Shown: piece by piece, positions 22,780 through 34,702 of the stretch
How positions within the stretch are numbered: the first letter of the stretch is position 1
Layout of the letters: each line of letters starts with the position of its first letter
Assembly (NCBI RefSeq): GCF_023856365.1
Contig: NC_064533.1
Span: forward strand, 33,962,118-34,026,117
Direction of reading: 5' to 3'
Length of the DNA: 64,000 nucleotides
Source: Brienomyrus brachyistius
Lineage: Eukaryota; Chordata; Actinopteri; Osteoglossiformes; Mormyridae
The notes under the pieces: model-generated
Told to the model about the DNA's origin: nothing
What the model saw: only the letters and a program-made list of their open reading frames with translations
The model's database searches: none
Made by a program: the position numbers and the translations under genes

Positions 22780-24689
22780 TACAGTATTTTAGGCTAGGAG
22801 GCCTGCCTTCATTTCTCTGAGAGAAAATTAGTGACACAAACCTGCATAATGGACAGAACAAACTGAATGATCTAGCAAACTATTTAACCATAATCTAACT
22901 AAGAATTAAGCCTATTGCATCCATGATTTTAGGAAACCTACAATCACGTCATGTGTAAACATCACACAGTTATTTCTGCACATAAAATGAAAAAAGTTCA
23001 AATATATATGTGTAAAGAGACAATATGGCTTTATTATTGTAGCTATGACAACTAATCTATTGCATTAAAGAGTAAAGAACCACCCACTGATCCAAAAACA
23101 GATTCTAAAATGAATAGTCAAAGGCATAGATTGTGGGTAGATTTTCTTTTCCTGCATTTCTGAAAATGTTACTTAAACTGAATTAAATCTCCACCTTGCT
23201 TCAGGGATTATTTTAGAACAATTTAGCCATAGTTTTGAGTTAATCTGGGACAACCTACTTCTAAGCTCTTTCATTCTGGACTGTAATGTTGCACAGGATT
23301 TGCTTTTGGTTGATTCATTGATATCCACAGAAAAAAATGTGAAATCAGTTTTGGTCACAGTTCAGGGACTAAAGAGAAGCTACAGATTAGCACAATATCA
23401 GCCTGTTTATTCAGTCTAACTCAGGGACTGCCTAATTTCAGTATATCTAATTGATTCAAGTCAGAGGCTACATGGTTACTCAGCATGTTTGCAATTTGCT
23501 TCATAATTGTGTTATATAAGTGAACTTGCCTTGCCTTGGACTCAATGCCTTATGGCAGTTAATCAGTATCTGAAATAATGTTGCTCACCTTCAGTTTAAA
23601 CTATCCAAGTTATTTTACCAAACATATAGGGTCACTAGATTGTGACAATGTTCTTACAACTAATTATCTAGTATTTAGCAATGTAGGAATTGCGAAAAAT
23701 GCACCACTCCAGAAAAATGCACTAGGTTTAGCAATTTTTCCTGCTCAGTGGGGGTTAAGATGGGTGCAACTATTATGCCAGAATGCATGTGAGCTCAGCA
23801 TTGTGAGAGCTGACTTGACAGTTAGTGCAGGACCAAAGGAGTCATATTTATGTGTCCAGCAGCCTTACAGTAGCTCAGGAAAAACAAGTAAAATACACTT
23901 TCAATAACCTTCACTATCTACCTAAAGATAAGCTTTATATTCCTTGATAATGGTAATAATATACATTTAATCAGGTGAATTGCTTTTTAAAAACCCATAT
24001 AATTTTATATCAATGAAATTCCCCTCCTGCCTCATATAGAATCACCATCACAACTCTTCTTCTGCAAGCATAATACTGAGCTAAACAATTTGAGCTCACA
24101 GTCATTTCTGTTTAATTAAAGGTTCCACAAAAATCCAGAGCATTACACTACTGAAATGGGTGTATGCAGAGCAAAAGATTTTTGAAAAAATTCCATCCCT
24201 AACATTTGACTTCAGGAAGTTCTGGAAGATGGTATCCATTACAATAGTGAGTGTTATGTTATGGTAGGTGGGTAGTGCAGTATGGTAACTCAGTTAGTAC
24301 CATTGTGCCTTCATTTTTGACCCCAATATTCTGTTTTGTCCTTGCAGTCCAAAGACATGTTCTTTCAATAAATTTGCATCTGGAAATTGCACATAGTGTG
24401 TGAGTGTGTTTCTGGCCTAACAGAATTCAGGTTCACCATGACCTTGTACAAAATAAGTGATTATGGATGATGGTTAAATATTAATTTTAAATGGAATTAA
24501 GAGGTTTATACAGGGCTGTATAAAAGGAAATGTGTATTAAAATATTATTATCATTATTAATAATAATATAATAGTAATAATAATAAAAAATATTACTATC
24601 TCACATGGGAATCGCTTAAAAAAAATCAACTAATTGCGCAGTTTTCTGTGATTAATCACAATTCATCACACCTAGTATTAAAACTTCCA
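22780..24689. other. No gene seen; possible old SINE at 24262-24480
   Basis: AT-rich, with no protein-like frame. Around 24262-24480 the order 'gtgcag...gttagtacc', 'gcagtccaaagacatg', 'ggatgatgg' faintly recalls the tRNA-SINE and may be a very old copy. Confidence 0.4.
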
Positions 24690-25120
24690 TCCATCCATCC
24701 ATCCATCCATCCATCCATCCATCCATCCATCCATCCATTCATTTTCAACTTCTAATCTGGGGTCCTGTCACAGGGGCAGCAGTCTAAGCAGGGATGCCTT
24801 GACCTCCCTCTCATCAGCCACCTACTCCAGCTCCACCAGGGAATACCAGGGTGTTCCCAGGCCAGGTATAATCTCTCCAGCGTGTCCTGTGTCTGCCCTG
24901 GAGCCTCCTCCCTGTTGGACATGCCTGCAACAACTCCCCAGATAGGCACCCAAGAGGCATCCCACATAGATACCTGAACCACCTCAACTGGTTTCATTCA
25001 ATCCAGAGGAGCAGAGGCTCTACTTTAAGCCCCCCCCTAATGTCCGAACTCCTCACCTCCTCATCTCTAAGGCTGAGCCCAGACACCCCGCAGAGGAAAT
25101 TTATTCCAGCCACTTAGAGC
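24690..25120 (-). mobile_element. LINE 3' fragment with (GGAT)n tail
   Basis: (CCAT)n at 24690-24740 is the tail on the + strand. Reading the - strand, the sequence before it encodes a degraded LINE C-terminus (tryptophan-glutamate-histidine, proline-glycine-isoleucine-proline, then an arginine-serine-arginine segment). Before that come sequences such as the complement of ctctaaggctgagcccagac, common to fish LINE 3' regions. The RT domain itself is absent. Confidence 0.6.
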
Positions 25121-25227
25121 TGTCATATCACCATCTTTGGCTAGATGCAAGTAAATCATGTCACATCTTCTGTTGGTCCAACTTGCTCGTTGTAAACGTT
25201 GTTCTCCAGTAATACAAAGAAGCTGCT

Positions 25228-27080
25228 TTGGTGTTTGGTGCAAATTGTCTTACAGTAAAGTATGTAGTAAAATATAATAATAAGGCCACCTGCCTCAAGT
25301 CTGCCACCATCACCCCTGTCCCTAAAAAGGCAGCGGTCAGGACCCTGAATGACTACCGTGCAGTGGTCCTGACCCCCATTGTTATGAAGTGCTTTGAGCG
25401 GCTGGTCTTAGCACACATCAAGAATAACATACCTCCCTCCCTGGATCAACACCAGTTTGCCTACCGGTCAAACAGGTCAGCTGAGGATGACATTACATTG
25501 GCCCTCCACACTGCCCTATCACACCTGGAGCAGCAGGACAGCTACATGCGGATGCTGTTTATCGACTACAGCTCCGCATTTAACACTATCCTACCAAGCT
25601 GGCCATCAAACTGCACAATCTTGGACTGGACACACATCTGTGTAACTAGGTCTTGGACTTTCTGACCAATAGACCACAGACACTGCACATGAGTTCACCA
25701 CACCTCCATCACTCTCAACACTGGAGCACCTCAGGGCTGTGTGCTCAGCCCCCTCCTCTACTCCCTCTTCACACACGACAGCAAATCCACCCATGATTCT
25801 AACATCATCATTAAGTTTGCAGATGATACATCTGTGATAGGTCTGATCTCAAACAACGAGTCAGCCTACAGGGAAGAGGTCAAGAACCTGGAGTACTGCA
25901 GCCAGGACAACAGCCTCGCCCGGAATTCAAAAAAGACTACAGAACTGATCCTGGACTTTGGGAGACAGCAGCACGGGGTCCACCACCCCATCAGCATCGG
26001 TGGTGAGAAGGTGGAGGTGGCTCAGAGCTTTCGATTCCTCGGGATTCAAATTAGCTGCACCAGAAACACGTCAGTCATAGCAAAAAAAGGACTTCAGAGG
26101 CTTCACTTCCTGCGGAGCCTGAAGAAAGCACAACTTCCACAGCAGCTCCTGGTGAACGTCTACAGGCACACCATAGAGTCGGTGATCACATACTGCATCA
26201 CTGTGTGGTACTCTGGATGCACGTCGGAGAACAGGAAGACCCTGCAGCGCATCATCAGGACAGCCCAGTGGATCACTGGCATGCAGCTTCCATCACTGGA
26301 AGAAATCCATCGCACCCGGTGCGGCTGCAGAGCTGAAAAAATAACCAAGGACCCCTCCCACCCTGGACACAAATGTTTTATACCTCTGCCTTCTGGTAGA
26401 TGCTACGGAACCCTGTACACTTGCACAACACAGCTGAGGAACAGTTTGTACCCTACATCCATCACACTTCTGAACTCACAGCACTGATCTCGAACATTCT
26501 GATGCAATACCCCAACATGTCCAATATCCATATTTATGTGTATTCAGACCACTTGATAAACTCTCCCTCTGTGAATTGCTCACCCCCATATATATATCCA
26601 TGCATCCATTTTCCAAACCGCTTATCCTACTGGGTCGCGGGGGGTCCGGAACCTATCCCGGAAGCAATGGGCACGAGGCAGGGAACGACCCAGGATGGGG
26701 GGCCAGCCCATCGCAGGGCACACTCACACACCATTTACTCACACATGCACTCCTACGGGCAACTTAGCAACTCCAATTAGCCTCAGCATGTTTTTGGACT
26801 GTGGGGGGAAACCCCATGATGACATGGGGAGATCATGCAAACTCCACATACATGTAACTCAGGCGGAGACTTGAACCCGGGTCCCAGAGGTGTGAGGCAA
26901 CAGTGCTAACCACTGCACCAATATGCCGCCCCATATATATGTATGTATATTAGTTCCTGTACATACCTCCGATTCTATGTATGCCTCAGAATCTATTTAA
27001 TTGTAAATATACTGCAGATCTGCTGGCGAGTTCCAAACTAAATCTCATTGTACTTACAATGACAATAAAGCATCCATCCA
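25228..27080 (+). mobile_element. L2-like LINE, 3' part, decayed
   Basis: RT blocks on the + strand: 25310-25590 carries ITPVPKK, an [20 protein letters not shown] box and the first catalytic aspartate in [10 protein letters not shown]. After a frame break, 25741-26487 has PLLYSLFTHD, the intact FADDTSVIGLI box with both catalytic aspartates, and the C-terminal region with the HPGHKCF motif. A stretch between the two pieces is frameshifted. The 3' end (tctcattgtacttacaatga) runs to 27080. A SINE on the - strand (26600-26932) interrupts the 3' UTR. Inactive because of the breaks. Confidence 0.88.
26600..26932 (-). mobile_element. tRNA-derived SINE, nearly full length
   Basis: On the - strand: the tRNA-like head (ggcatattggtgcagtggtt), a B-box near 26873-26885, then a body ending in attttccaaaccgctta complement and a short (GGAT) tail. 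It lies inside the 3' UTR of the L2-like LINE. Confidence 0.88.
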
Positions 27081-27089
27081 TCAGATATT

Positions 27090-29441
27090 GTTAGCTGAAT
27101 GTCATTATAGGACAGAAAAATAGAGCAATTAGCAAACAGCAGTGTTGTGCTCTAGAACTTGTAAATTAACTTGCTAGCTTGCTAGTGACATTCTAGTTAA
27201 TTTCAACAGGCATGCTCAGTCAGTAGTATCTTATGGTTTGTCATATATATATAGACTTCATTAACGATAAATCAGGCTAGCTGCTTTTGTTCCTTATGGA
27301 CAAAATTCATCAAAGGGAGAACCGACCGGTAAACTTTACAATACATATTATATGAGTCACAGTCGCAGGTTCTATTTTTTTTTTAATTTTTGAGCATTTA
27401 TCTAAAAAAGTTTCTTCTTTGAGTTTGTGCAAGTTTGGCACCCTACTGTAAGATGGGAAAGTATGAAATTCATACATTATGGTAATCAATTTAAGAAAGA
27501 AATGCTGTGCCTCACATGCACACACTGGTACCCCTGTCAGCCAACCCTGTCTGTGGGAAACACTGGAGTATAAATTAAGGGTGTAACACTTCTGAAACTG
27601 AGACCAACACCATGATACAGAAGTTCATGATACAAATGTTCAGAAAATGTTCATGTCGTACTGTGGTACCTCTAGGTGCAGCCTGCTGAGCTCTCATTAC
27701 ATTACCAATGTTACAAAAGTCCGTTTCAGTTCTCATTTAACACTATAGCCTAACACAAATTTATGATTCTGGTAAAAGTTAGGGCAAGCTGTAAATTTTG
27801 TAAACATTACACATTATTATGGCTTTAATGGTATACGTAATGTTACTATTTTACATGTATTTTTGTGTTTTCAAATTAAAAATTGCTTGATTTCAATTAA
27901 ATACATTTTCTCACACCAGTACTAATTTATTTAATTTTGTTACATTTGATGTAGTATTTGGAATATATAACAAGATCTTTTTTGATGTATTTGTGCCCAT
28001 CTCTGCAAAGTCGTTACGATAATGGTACTCTGGGCATTTAAGAGGATACACAATATGGTTTATAAAATAAAAAGGGGAACTTCATTGTACGCTGACCTCG
28101 ACAGAAACAGAAACAAATGGGACAATGAGGGGTCTAAAGAAAGGCAGGCAAGTAACACAAGATCTAACAAAGACATAAATTAAGCACAAGGAAGCACAGA
28201 GTGGTTACACAGACTAAGAACAAGCTTTTCAGTGGAGGAGCATCTAACAGCAAACACTCAGGTAACACATGCAACACAGACAATAGCTGATGAGGGAATT
28301 GCGAACAGGCAGGAATTAATCTAGGCCTGTAACATGGTGTAGTGAGGGACAGGTGCGGGTCATTAATGATTACTGGGTTGTGAATACGGCAAAAGTTCCT
28401 GGTTCTGGAAAAAGGTTTGGGTTCCTGAAAAAAGCTCCTGCAGTGTGAAATCACCTACTACGGACTAGGAACAACAAGGAACAGGACATGGAAACAAACT
28501 GGGCAGAGGCAGGACTAACCAGGAACAATAACACTAAAAGCAAAGATAAACAGAAAGAACATGGGGTTTACAAACAGGTACAGGTCACAAAATATTCAAA
28601 AGGTGCATTCACACCAAAGTTCCGGAACATGGTCCTTGGTTACAAGTTCCTTGGTTGTCTTGATGGCAGACTTTTGAAACTCCTGGCCACTTTCATGTGT
28701 CGCTTTTATACTACATAACAGAACTGGAAACTTTATGCTGAATAAGCATGCAATATACAAAAATGGTCATAGGCTAAACTTCTCATATGTAATTCAAAAC
28801 TACACCACCACCCCAAAACAAAGAAGGAACACGTTTGTTAGTTATTTGTCAGTTATTAGTGGGTAGAGACTGTGATTAAAACAAGACACAAGATGCCTTT
28901 TATTTATAATCTATTCAGACGACCTGCAACATATTTAAATCACAGGAGTGTCATTAAAAATGAATACATCTGAACAAAAATGTTGAATAAAAAAGTAAAA
29001 TAAATACAAATAATAATAAAGGAATAAGAAAATAAATGCTTTTCCTATTGCTTTTTGTTTTTCCATATTACTTTTTTCGTATTGCTTTTATTTTTTCTTG
29101 AAGGGCTAAGTTGTCAATCAACTGGCTTTGGGCAGGACTTCCCACCAGAACATGCTCCTCAGATGGACTGAGTGGCAAAACCTGCTGCAACAAAGCTGAT
29201 TTTAGTCAGGGAAACTGCAACACAAATGATTATTTGTTCAAACTATACCATTCCTTCCTGTTTGTAAGCAACAACAGAGCTTAATAGCACTTATAAGTTT
29301 AAAAGTTACTGTAAGAAACGTGAGATACGTGTCTTTGTCGTTGTTAGCATGGAACACCTGAGTGAGGCTGGTTGCTGAGTCAAAGACCCAAGCACTTAAA
29401 TGTTCATAAATAGTCACCTTCTGTTTTAAAAGCAATGTGAA

Positions 29442-29478
<37 letters not shown>

Positions 29479-32400
29479 TGTAACATACGTTGTGTACTGC
29501 TATTCTGCCTAAAAATACTGAGGTATGGTTTTTGATCAGCATTGCCCTGCCCTACATGCGTCACCACTCCACATGCCCGCCCCCCCCCCCCCCATGAAAA
29601 TCTTGGCCCCATTTGTTGTTTATTCTGGTACTGGCACTGGTATTGAACAGCATAATTCGATTTGACTGACAAAATATGATTACAGTAGGGTGGTCCTCAA
29701 AAGTGCACATAAACCAGAGGACTGTCTTGAGACGCTTGCTGGTAAGATAACTTGGTGTAAAATATTGTTTCTATGTGGCTTTATTAACCACTGTCACACT
29801 TTGATTGAAAATTACAATTTTGAAGTCTTGATGCTCACAAAATGCTATTAATGCAGCAGTGCAACTGTTTAACACTAAAACACAAACAACTATAATCTAT
29901 CCTTTATCAGTAACACTGTTGTGCACAACAATCAGCATAAACTGGCAGTGCCATTCACTGTCATCCAGTCCAGTGATTAATCGGTTTTGTGGTGAGCCAT
30001 ACATAATCCTGTTTGTGTCAGGAAACTGATGGTTATGCCACTCAACAATTTGCAGCAGGTACTGGCGTTGATGTTCGTCCTTTGTCAGTACTTAATAGCA
30101 ATCCAAGGAGGGTAAGGGTCTCGTACAAGGACCTGCAGTTACTATCATATACTTGATGTCAAGTTCATCACTTGCATCAAACTAAACAAGTCCAGCCAGC
30201 TCTTCACTGATGTACCACAAATGACTGGCAAACGTTTTGCTGTTGGCTTCGACAATCTCTGAATCGGGATAGGAAATTAGTTCTTTTAAGAGAGTTAGAT
30301 AAGAAATAAGGTGCCATAAGGTGACAGTGCTAAACGTTTTCAAAATCAAATGAAATCTGGCCCAATTCATTTTCCCCATAAGTGGAACAGAAAATGGAAA
30401 ACCACTTTTGAAAAGTTTATTTTGCATTTCAGGACCACCCCAGGGTACAGCCAGAGTGGAAACCCTCACAAACCCAGAGCAAACATGCAATTTCTATGCT
30501 CAGGGTACATGGAAATCAAATCCACAGCTCCGGAGATGTGAAGCTATGCAACTTCAATATAATATGTATTAAGATGTTTTATGTAATGATACTCTAATCT
30601 AGGTATTATGTGAATTTATAGATACATGCAAGAATTGATTCATCACCAGTTTCTCACTGCTGAAGGGAATGTATGAATTGCTCTTTCTGCCATCCTTTAC
30701 CTTACTTGAAGATGTATTCATCAAATGCAAGGGCAGACATCACTATGCTGAAGGAGTCACAGAGATATTTAAATACAAAATGACAATTATAATTCCACAG
30801 TCTGCTCCTTCCCTCCAGAGCCCCGGTTCTTAGCACATCCTGGAAATAAAACATGAAGGTCTTTCTTCGGCATTTATTAACAAGCCAAACTTGGGGTGAT
30901 CCCTGAATGACCCTTGGCCTTGGCACACCATGTATAATTGAAAAGAAATGTAAATAAATTATTTAGGTAAGGGTGACGTGACAAAAATGTTAATCAGGAA
31001 TATTTCGTTATACTGAATCTCACTGAAATCTCAGCCAGTTTTATTTCATGTTTCTTTATATTGCATTTTTGAAATCTGTCACTTCTACTATCTACAAATG
31101 TGGTCAGAATTTATTTCACTATGGTGAACATTTGTTCATTTTGTTTCTGAATTAACAACATCCAATATGATTAAAGTACCCCTGGAACCTTGTATATACA
31201 GTATACAGTATAAGTAAACATTTGATAAAATGCTTTCAATTACTGATATCTAACCCTAATATGGGATAAGTCTGAGGTGTACTATGGATGGGGTACCAGT
31301 TCATCACAGGCTTTAAAATGCAAATACATTTCATTTAAAAACATATATAGAGCACCCTGTGACCCCACTCAGATTTGAAGTCCATGAGCCCAAACTGCAG
31401 GTAAGGATGAATCTTAAGTGAAACCATTTAGGTGGATGTGATCACATGGGAGGACTGGCAGCAGGTAACTCGAATAGCAGAACCTAGCCCACATGAAACA
31501 GGCCAACTCATTCACAGACAAAAAGTGTTTCATTATATAATATTTTAAAAGGGATATACAGTATACAGGCTACAGGCTTAATCATGACTCTGATCAGAAT
31601 AAGCAGTTAAAAGATAGCTGGACAGATGGATGCATACTTATAGATTCACACAAAATGGCTACCCATTCCCACCAACATTGTGGGTTGAAGGCATTCTTTG
31701 ATGTCCTTCAAACATAAACCCATCTAGATGTAAAAAAAACGTTTAAAGATGATGCATCAGACCATATGACCTTTTTCAATTGTTCAGGGATCCAGGCTTT
31801 GTGCCTCCTTTACTTATCTTTATGCATTGGCTAAGGATACAATCATTTTCTAAACAGCAGCTCCAGCTTTCTGAATCTTATAAAATTTTAGTTGAGACTG
31901 GATCATGTAGAGGGGCTGATTCAGTTCAATGGTACAGAAGCTGTACTGTTGTAGTGTAGCGTAGCAACTTTTCTATTCCTGTCAGTGATCTTTGACTTGT
32001 AACTGCTGTTCTTCTTCACTATTGCAATTTGTTTGTGTTTGGCTGATGCTCTTTTGAGACTTAATAAATAATAGAAGGAACACATTGGGTGGGCCAACAT
32101 ACAATATGACAAACCATTCAGAGTACATCTGGTTGCTGAAATGCCTCTTTGGTGGAAATGTTGCACGGGTACATTAAATCCATTCAGAAATGTTGACGTC
32201 ACAAGATGTTGTTGGGGTGACGTGGTTGACGTATCATTTAAATCTTGCAGCAAAGGTAGACTAAACTCCACTAGATACGTGAACAGGGTTGTCTCTTTTT
32301 TAAAAAAGGGGGCAAGACTGTGTTTCTCTACTATAGGGAATTAAACTTGTCGGTCTCCCAAGGTAGCTGGGAGAGGCTGTAGTGGGAATAAACTCCTGCG

Positions 32401-32770
32401 TTTATGCCTTTGAATTTGCTATTTAAACCAACTCAAGATACTGTAGCATCCACAATTATGGAGCTGCACCATGATCTAAATTGCTTTTCAATTGATTTAC
32501 CCTTTAGCTTCAACTCATTAGTACACTCAAGATTTAAGCCTGCAGACACAATGCTGCCACTAACCTTTGAGTACAGTCCTGAGGGATTATTACTCATTTA
32601 TATACAATTCAACTTGAAACTTCAACATTTTATGAGCTAACTAAAGAAATGAAAAGGCATTAGTCAGGCATTTACTTTTTTAGTCAATGTAGATTACACA
32701 GGTCTTTCTGCTTTACACACATGATTAAAACAAGCAGTTATTACTGATCTGACACCTGAAGCAGGTCAAT
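27090..32770. other. No host gene seen; scattered simple repeats
   Basis: This is 5.7 kb of mainly AT-rich sequence. It contains an A-rich unclassified repeat-like stretch (28090-28560), a (TG)n tract (29447-29477) and a C homopolymer (about 29578-29592). A - strand frame at 30490-30182 has a tryptophan-containing 'SHLWYISEELAGL' segment and faint continuation to about 29890 with stops. It looks like a decayed repeat-borne gene, but I cannot name it. No exon chain could be assembled. Confidence 0.45.
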
Positions 32771-33494
32771 GGTTAGAAACATAAGAACATAAAAAAATAA
32801 ATGGGAGGAGACCATTCGACCAATCAAGCTCGCTTGAGGAAAACTAACTAGTGACTTAAAGTTGTTAAAATCTTATCTAGCTCTGATTTAAAGGAACTCA
32901 AGGGTTTATCTTGCAGTACACCGACACTACACACTGTATGAAGAAGTGCTTTCTGAAATCCAGTTTAAAATATGGTCCTGCTAATTTCCACCTATGGCCA
33001 TGAGTTCTTACATTTGAACAAATAATGAAGTAACTATTTGGTTGAACAGCATCCAGACCAATTAGAAGCTTTTTTTTTACCTGGAACATGTCCCCCCTTA
33101 CACTCAAAAAAATAATTATACCAAAAACTTACTTTATGTATTTTAACTACATGACAATTGTCCATGTAATTTTATTAGATAAATTTAATATAAAGGGTCT
33201 GATTTCTATCATGTTGAGTATACTTAAGTAAATTAAATAAACTTAATGTAAATTCCTATGTAAACTGTGTAATAATTAAATAGACACATAACCTTTAACG
33301 CCAGATTTATCAAAAACAATAAAAAACACATTTTTCCAAGTACAGCAAACCTAACAGTACTAATATAACAGCATAAGGATATTTCACCATTTGTAGTAAT
33401 GCAGGTAATCAAAAAAACTTCTGTTATATCTTATGGAAAACAAAACACTGACATTTTTGGCAAATACAATAAACAGTGCGTTCTCTGTGAGCAC

Positions 33495-34378
33495 TTACTG
33501 AAGCATCTTGATTTTAAGTGTCTGAATCTTTGGGGATAGTTTGTTGCCATCCAAGTTCTTCAGCACTTTCTGGAAGAACTCAAATGTGTATTTAAGTTCC
33601 TGGAGATAGCTCAGGTTGAGTGTGTAAATGATTCCAAAAAACATGATACACCCAGAGGAAATACTTCTCAGTTTGCTAAGCAGCTCCACACCCTCAATCA
33701 CCACTCCGACATCCTCTGGTTTATCCTCTTTACCAGCACCTTCACTATGATTCACAGAAATCCCCATGATGGTCTGAGAGATCTCCCTCTTAGCTTCCCT
33801 TGGGTTCCTTTAAATCAGAGCTAGATAAGATTTTAACAACTCTGAGCTATTAGTTAAGTTCTCCCCAAGCGTCCTTGATGGGCCGAATGGCCTCCTCTCG
33901 TTTGTATAGTTCTTATGTTCTTATGTTCCTCACCATTGACATCCTAATAGTAGAAAAAAACGAACATGTTCATGGAGAAAACAAGCAAACATTTTAAAAG
34001 TAAAATTTTAAAATCTCACAGTAAAATGGTACTGCTGACCAAGTACTCCTTGATGAGCGTGTTGCTGTCTTCATTGAGGTAGATACAGGCCCTCATGACT
34101 TCAGTGCTCTCACTCTGCAAAAGAAAGTATATAAAATGACAAATTTTAATATTTTCCAAAGCAGGCCATCTTTTGACAATTTCAGAGATCACAGATGCAT
34201 CTTTGACAATCTCCTGACGCCTGTAGGAGAAGATCGTCTGCATTTTCTCTTTGACCACAGCCTCATTGATTCTTTTCTTAATTTCAGTCAGCTTAGCTAC
34301 TCTGTCTCCTTCAAGGCTCCCTCTTGTTTCACTGCCACGAAAGGAAGGGAAGAAGTTGAGCTCCATCCATCCATCCAT
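33495..34378 (-). pseudogene. Broken accessory-type gene of the 2.3-kb element
   Basis: The upstream exon (about 34335-34155) encodes KKRINEAVVKEKMQTIFSYR followed by RQEIVKDASVISEIVKRWPA. A short exon follows (about 34115-34055; STEVMRACIYLNEDSNTLIK). The last exon (about 33790-33495) encodes EDVGVVIEGVELLSKL, a hydrophobic FFGIIYTLNLSY segment and KYTFEFFQKVLKNLDG, then stops. I recognise this exon order as a gene family that recurs in fish repeats as uncharacterised proteins. A middle exon expected between the first and second pieces is missing, a SINE and a LINE tail interrupt the locus, and no start region was found. The YRR-x-F/W-P-x-I/L-K layout of its first exon parallels exon 8 of gene A at 47950-51025. 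Confidence 0.6.
33806..33932 (+). mobile_element. LINE 3' tail, nested
   Basis: gatgggccgaatggcctcct followed by ttatgttcttatgttcc is the same 3' end as the LINE at 32776-33100 but on the opposite strand. It is inserted between exons of the broken accessory gene. Confidence 0.75.
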
Positions 34379-34702
34379 TTTCCAAACCGCTTATCCTACT
34401 GGGTTGCGGGGGGGTCCGGAGCCCTACCCGGAAGCTATGGACACGAGGCAGGGAACAACCCAGGATGGGGGGCCAGCCCACAGGGCACACTCATACACCA
34501 TTCACTCTCACATGCACACCTACGGGCAAACTCCAATTAGCCTCAGCATGTTTTTGGACTGTGGGGGGAAACCGGAGTACCCGGAGGAAACCCCACGACG
34601 ACATGGGGAGAACATGCAAACTCCACAAACCCAGGCGGGACTCGAACCCGGGTCCCAGAGGTGTGAGGCAACAGTGCTAACCACTGCACCACCATGCCAC
34701 CC
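34361..34702 (-). mobile_element. Full-length tRNA-derived SINE with target duplication
   Basis: On the - strand: head ggtggcatggtggtgcagtg, an intact B-box (gggttcgagtccc) and the complete body, ending in (GGAT)n. It is flanked by GAAGTTGAGCTC and GAAGCTGAACTC, a 12-bp duplication with two differences. It is the best-preserved copy in the window and lies in the 5' part of the broken accessory gene. Confidence 0.9.

Noticed and set aside
29238..29672. 144-codon - strand frame
   Set aside because: It runs through a (TG)n tract and a C homopolymer; composition artefact.
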